From CAZADH01 sp964483805 (GTDB taxonomy: Bacteria > Muiribacteriota > Ozemobacteria > Ozemobacterales > Ozemobacteraceae), in assembly GCA_964483805.1 (NCBI GenBank), contig CAZADH010000295.1:1-7417 (forward strand): a DNA stretch of 7,417 bases, given 5' to 3'. A program made the position numbers and the translations under genes. Shown in pieces: positions 6,042 through 7,417 of this stretch. Under the pieces are notes generated by a model. It saw only the letters and a list, made by a program, of their open reading frames with translations. It did no database searches and was not told where the DNA came from. Each line of letters opens with the position of its first letter. The first letter of the stretch is position 1.

Positions 6042-7229
6042 TCAGATGATGCGGTCTTTGCCCTGCTTGACCAGCTTGGCCAGCAAGCCATGCACGTCTT
6101 TGAAGCGGCTGGTGAGAATCATGGCCGCGATGATGTAGGGTTTGTACCCCGCCTCTTTGTAGGTGTCGATGCGATACCGATCGAATACGCTGGCGGCAAC
6201 CTCACCGGCTTTGCACGACACGTCGGTGATGTCGGCGGGCAGGCAGTGCATGTAGAGCGCCTTGCCCTTGTTGGTCAGTTTCATCAGCTTCTCGGTGCAT
6301 TCCCAGTTCTTGAACTTGGCGTTGTTGGCCAGGCACTTCTTCTCGAGTTCTTTGAGACCGTCGTGGTCTTTCTTGCGCAACAATTCGGTGCGCTTGCCCA
6401 TGACCGAATACGGCGCCCAGCTCTTCGGATAGACGATGTCGGCGCCCTTGAAGGCTTCTTCCATGCTCGTGCTCATGGTGAACTTGCCGCCGCTGTCTTT
6501 GGCGTTCTTCTTGGCGACATTCACGACATCGGGGATCAGGTTGTATCCCTCGGGGTGCGCCAGGCGGACATCCATGCCGAAGCGGGTCATCAGGCCGATG
6601 ATGCCTTGCGGCACCGACAACGGCTTGCCGTAACTGGGCGAGTAGGCCCAGGTCATGGCGATCTTCTTGCCCTTCAATTTGTCGAGACCACCGTAGTACT
6701 CGACGAGCCACGCCAGGTCGGCCATCGACTGGGTCGGATGATCGACGTCGCACTGCAGGTTGACCACGGCCGGCCGCTGCGGCAACACGCCCTGCTCGAC
6801 GCCGTCGTCGAGGGCTTCGCCGACTTCGCGCATATAGGTGTTGCCGGCTCCCAGATACATGTCGTCGCGGATGCCGATTACTTCAGACAGGAAGGAGATC
6901 ATGTTCGCGGTCTCGCGCACGGTCTCGCCGTGAGCGATCTGCGACTTGCCTTCGTCGAGGTCTTGAATCGCGAGGCCAAGCAGGTTGCAGGCCGATGCGA
7001 AAGAGAACCGCGTGCGGGTCGAGTTGTCGCGGAACAGCGACACGGCCAGCCCGGAATCAAAAACGCGGGCCGAGATGTTTTCTTTGCGCATGAGCTTGAG
7101 CGTGTTGGCCACCGCCAGGATCTGCTTCAACTCGTCGGTCGACTTTTCCCAGGTGAGGAGGAAGTCTTTGCCGAACATCTTGGTCTTGTAGCTCTTGATC
7201 TCTTTCAACAGGGCACTCAGACTCGCCAT
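6042..7229 (-). CDS. ygeW: YgeW-type knotted carbamoyltransferase
   Basis: The 395-residue product closely resembles E. coli YgeW over its whole length, as far as I can recall that sequence, and has the same size. Carbamoyltransferases move a carbamoyl group between carbamoyl phosphate and an amino or ureido compound. The carbamoyl phosphate loop STRTR is at 70-74, preceded by FRDN. HPTQ is at 164-167, the YgeW-typical WAYSPSYGKP at 194-203, and HCLPAD at 328-333. The YgeW branch belongs to the knotted transcarbamylases and is thought to work in the catabolic direction, releasing carbamoyl phosphate; its physiological substrate is not settled. In E. coli it lies in a cluster tied to purine and ureido-compound breakdown, but no such partner is visible here. 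The ATG at 7229 is preceded by a GGAAGG about 11 bases upstream, slightly long spacing. The enzyme should be cytoplasmic and trimeric, as in the family. Confidence 0.92.
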   Translation of the reverse strand: MASLSALLKEIKSYKTKMFGKDFLLTWEKSTDELKQILAVANTLKLMRKENISARVFDSGLAVSLFRDNSTRTRFSFASACNLLGLAIQDLDEGKSQIAHGETVRETANMISFLSEVIGIRDDMYLGAGNTYMREVGEALDDGVEQGVLPQRPAVVNLQCDVDHPTQSMADLAWLVEYYGGLDKLKGKKIAMTWAYSPSYGKPLSVPQGIIGLMTRFGMDVRLAHPEGYNLIPDVVNVAKKNAKDSGGKFTMSTSMEEAFKGADIVYPKSWAPYSVMGKRTELLRKKDHDGLKELEKKCLANNAKFKNWECTEKLMKLTNKGKALYMHCLPADITDVSCKAGEVAASVFDRYRIDTYKEAGYKPYIIAAMILTSRFKDVHGLLAKLVKQGKDRII

Positions 7230-7326
7230 TTTCTTGTGTACCTTCCCTTAGATTGATTTGTTCGTTCCGTCACTCGCGGCGGAACACTGATTCGCCTGGC
7301 AACGCATCATCCAAATACGATACGCA

Positions 7327-7355
7327 ATCTTACCTGATTTTCGCAGAATCGACAA
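7327..7355 (-). promoter_or_regulatory. Candidate sigma70-like promoter for ygeW
   Basis: On the minus strand TTGTCG (7350-7355) and TAAGAT (7327-7332) are separated by exactly 17 bases, each matching four of six consensus positions. Transcription would start near 7320 and leave a leader of about 90 bases. I see no riboswitch-like structure in that leader. The rest of the right-hand edge (7356-7417) shows no gene I can support. Confidence 0.4.
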
Positions 7356-7417
7356 CGCTCGTGCACCTTTTTGTGGAGCCGCCCGCCACGGATGGCGCAG
7401 TGGGCGTTTGCCGCCAT

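Noticed and set aside
5994..7256. 420-codon plus-strand ORF opposite ygeW
   Set aside because: The minus strand encodes an unmistakable carbamoyltransferase; this frame is its mirror and has no good ribosome binding site.
7386..7399. CGCCA-CGGA-TGGCG hairpin near the right edge
   Set aside because: A five-base stem without a U-tract is common by chance at this GC content, and the context beyond the edge is not visible.
7307..7417. 36-codon minus-strand ORF starting at the right edge
   Set aside because: It overlaps the ygeW promoter candidate and has no recognisable similarity; it could be a chance frame cut by the window edge.

Overview
This is a high-GC bacterial window of ordinary chromosomal character, probably from a draft or metagenome-derived assembly, because two 10-base N runs sit inside genes. 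Strong GGAG-type ribosome binding sites, sigma70-like promoters and a Sec signal peptide all fit a bacterium. Nothing in the sequence fixes the phylum. I see no rRNA, tRNA, CRISPR array, insertion sequence or phage gene.

Layout from left to right. (1) A HEAT-repeat protein on the minus strand (1050 to the left edge, C-terminus missing) starts at a TTG codon. (2) It is divergent from a small DinB-like (DinB/YfiT four-helix) protein on the plus strand at 1341-1776, and promoter-like sites for both genes lie in the roughly 290-base region between them. (3) Just after the DinB-like gene, a 39-codon ORF (1787-1906) starts like a SAM-dependent methyltransferase and then stops; it looks like a gene remnant. 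(4) A guanylate kinase-family gene follows at 1961-2628. Both the DinB-like gene and the kinase gene change reading frame exactly at their N runs, so each is best read as one intact gene with a wrongly sized gap. (5) A secreted protein with an HExxH metallopeptidase-like motif and a divergent ComEA-like helix-hairpin-helix C-terminal region occupies 2797-4380. (6) A multi-pass MgtC/DUF4010 membrane protein follows at 4491-5870. (7) Convergent to it on the minus strand is a YgeW-type knotted carbamoyltransferase (7229-6042), with its own promoter-like site upstream. Two strong inverted repeats lie in the convergent gap.

The genes do not form an obvious single pathway. Guanylate kinase belongs to nucleotide metabolism and YgeW is linked in other bacteria to purine or ureido-compound catabolism, but they are far apart, on opposite strands and separated by unrelated genes. 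The least understood gene is the secreted HExxH protein; its fusion to a decayed DNA-binding-type fold is the feature most worth following up.
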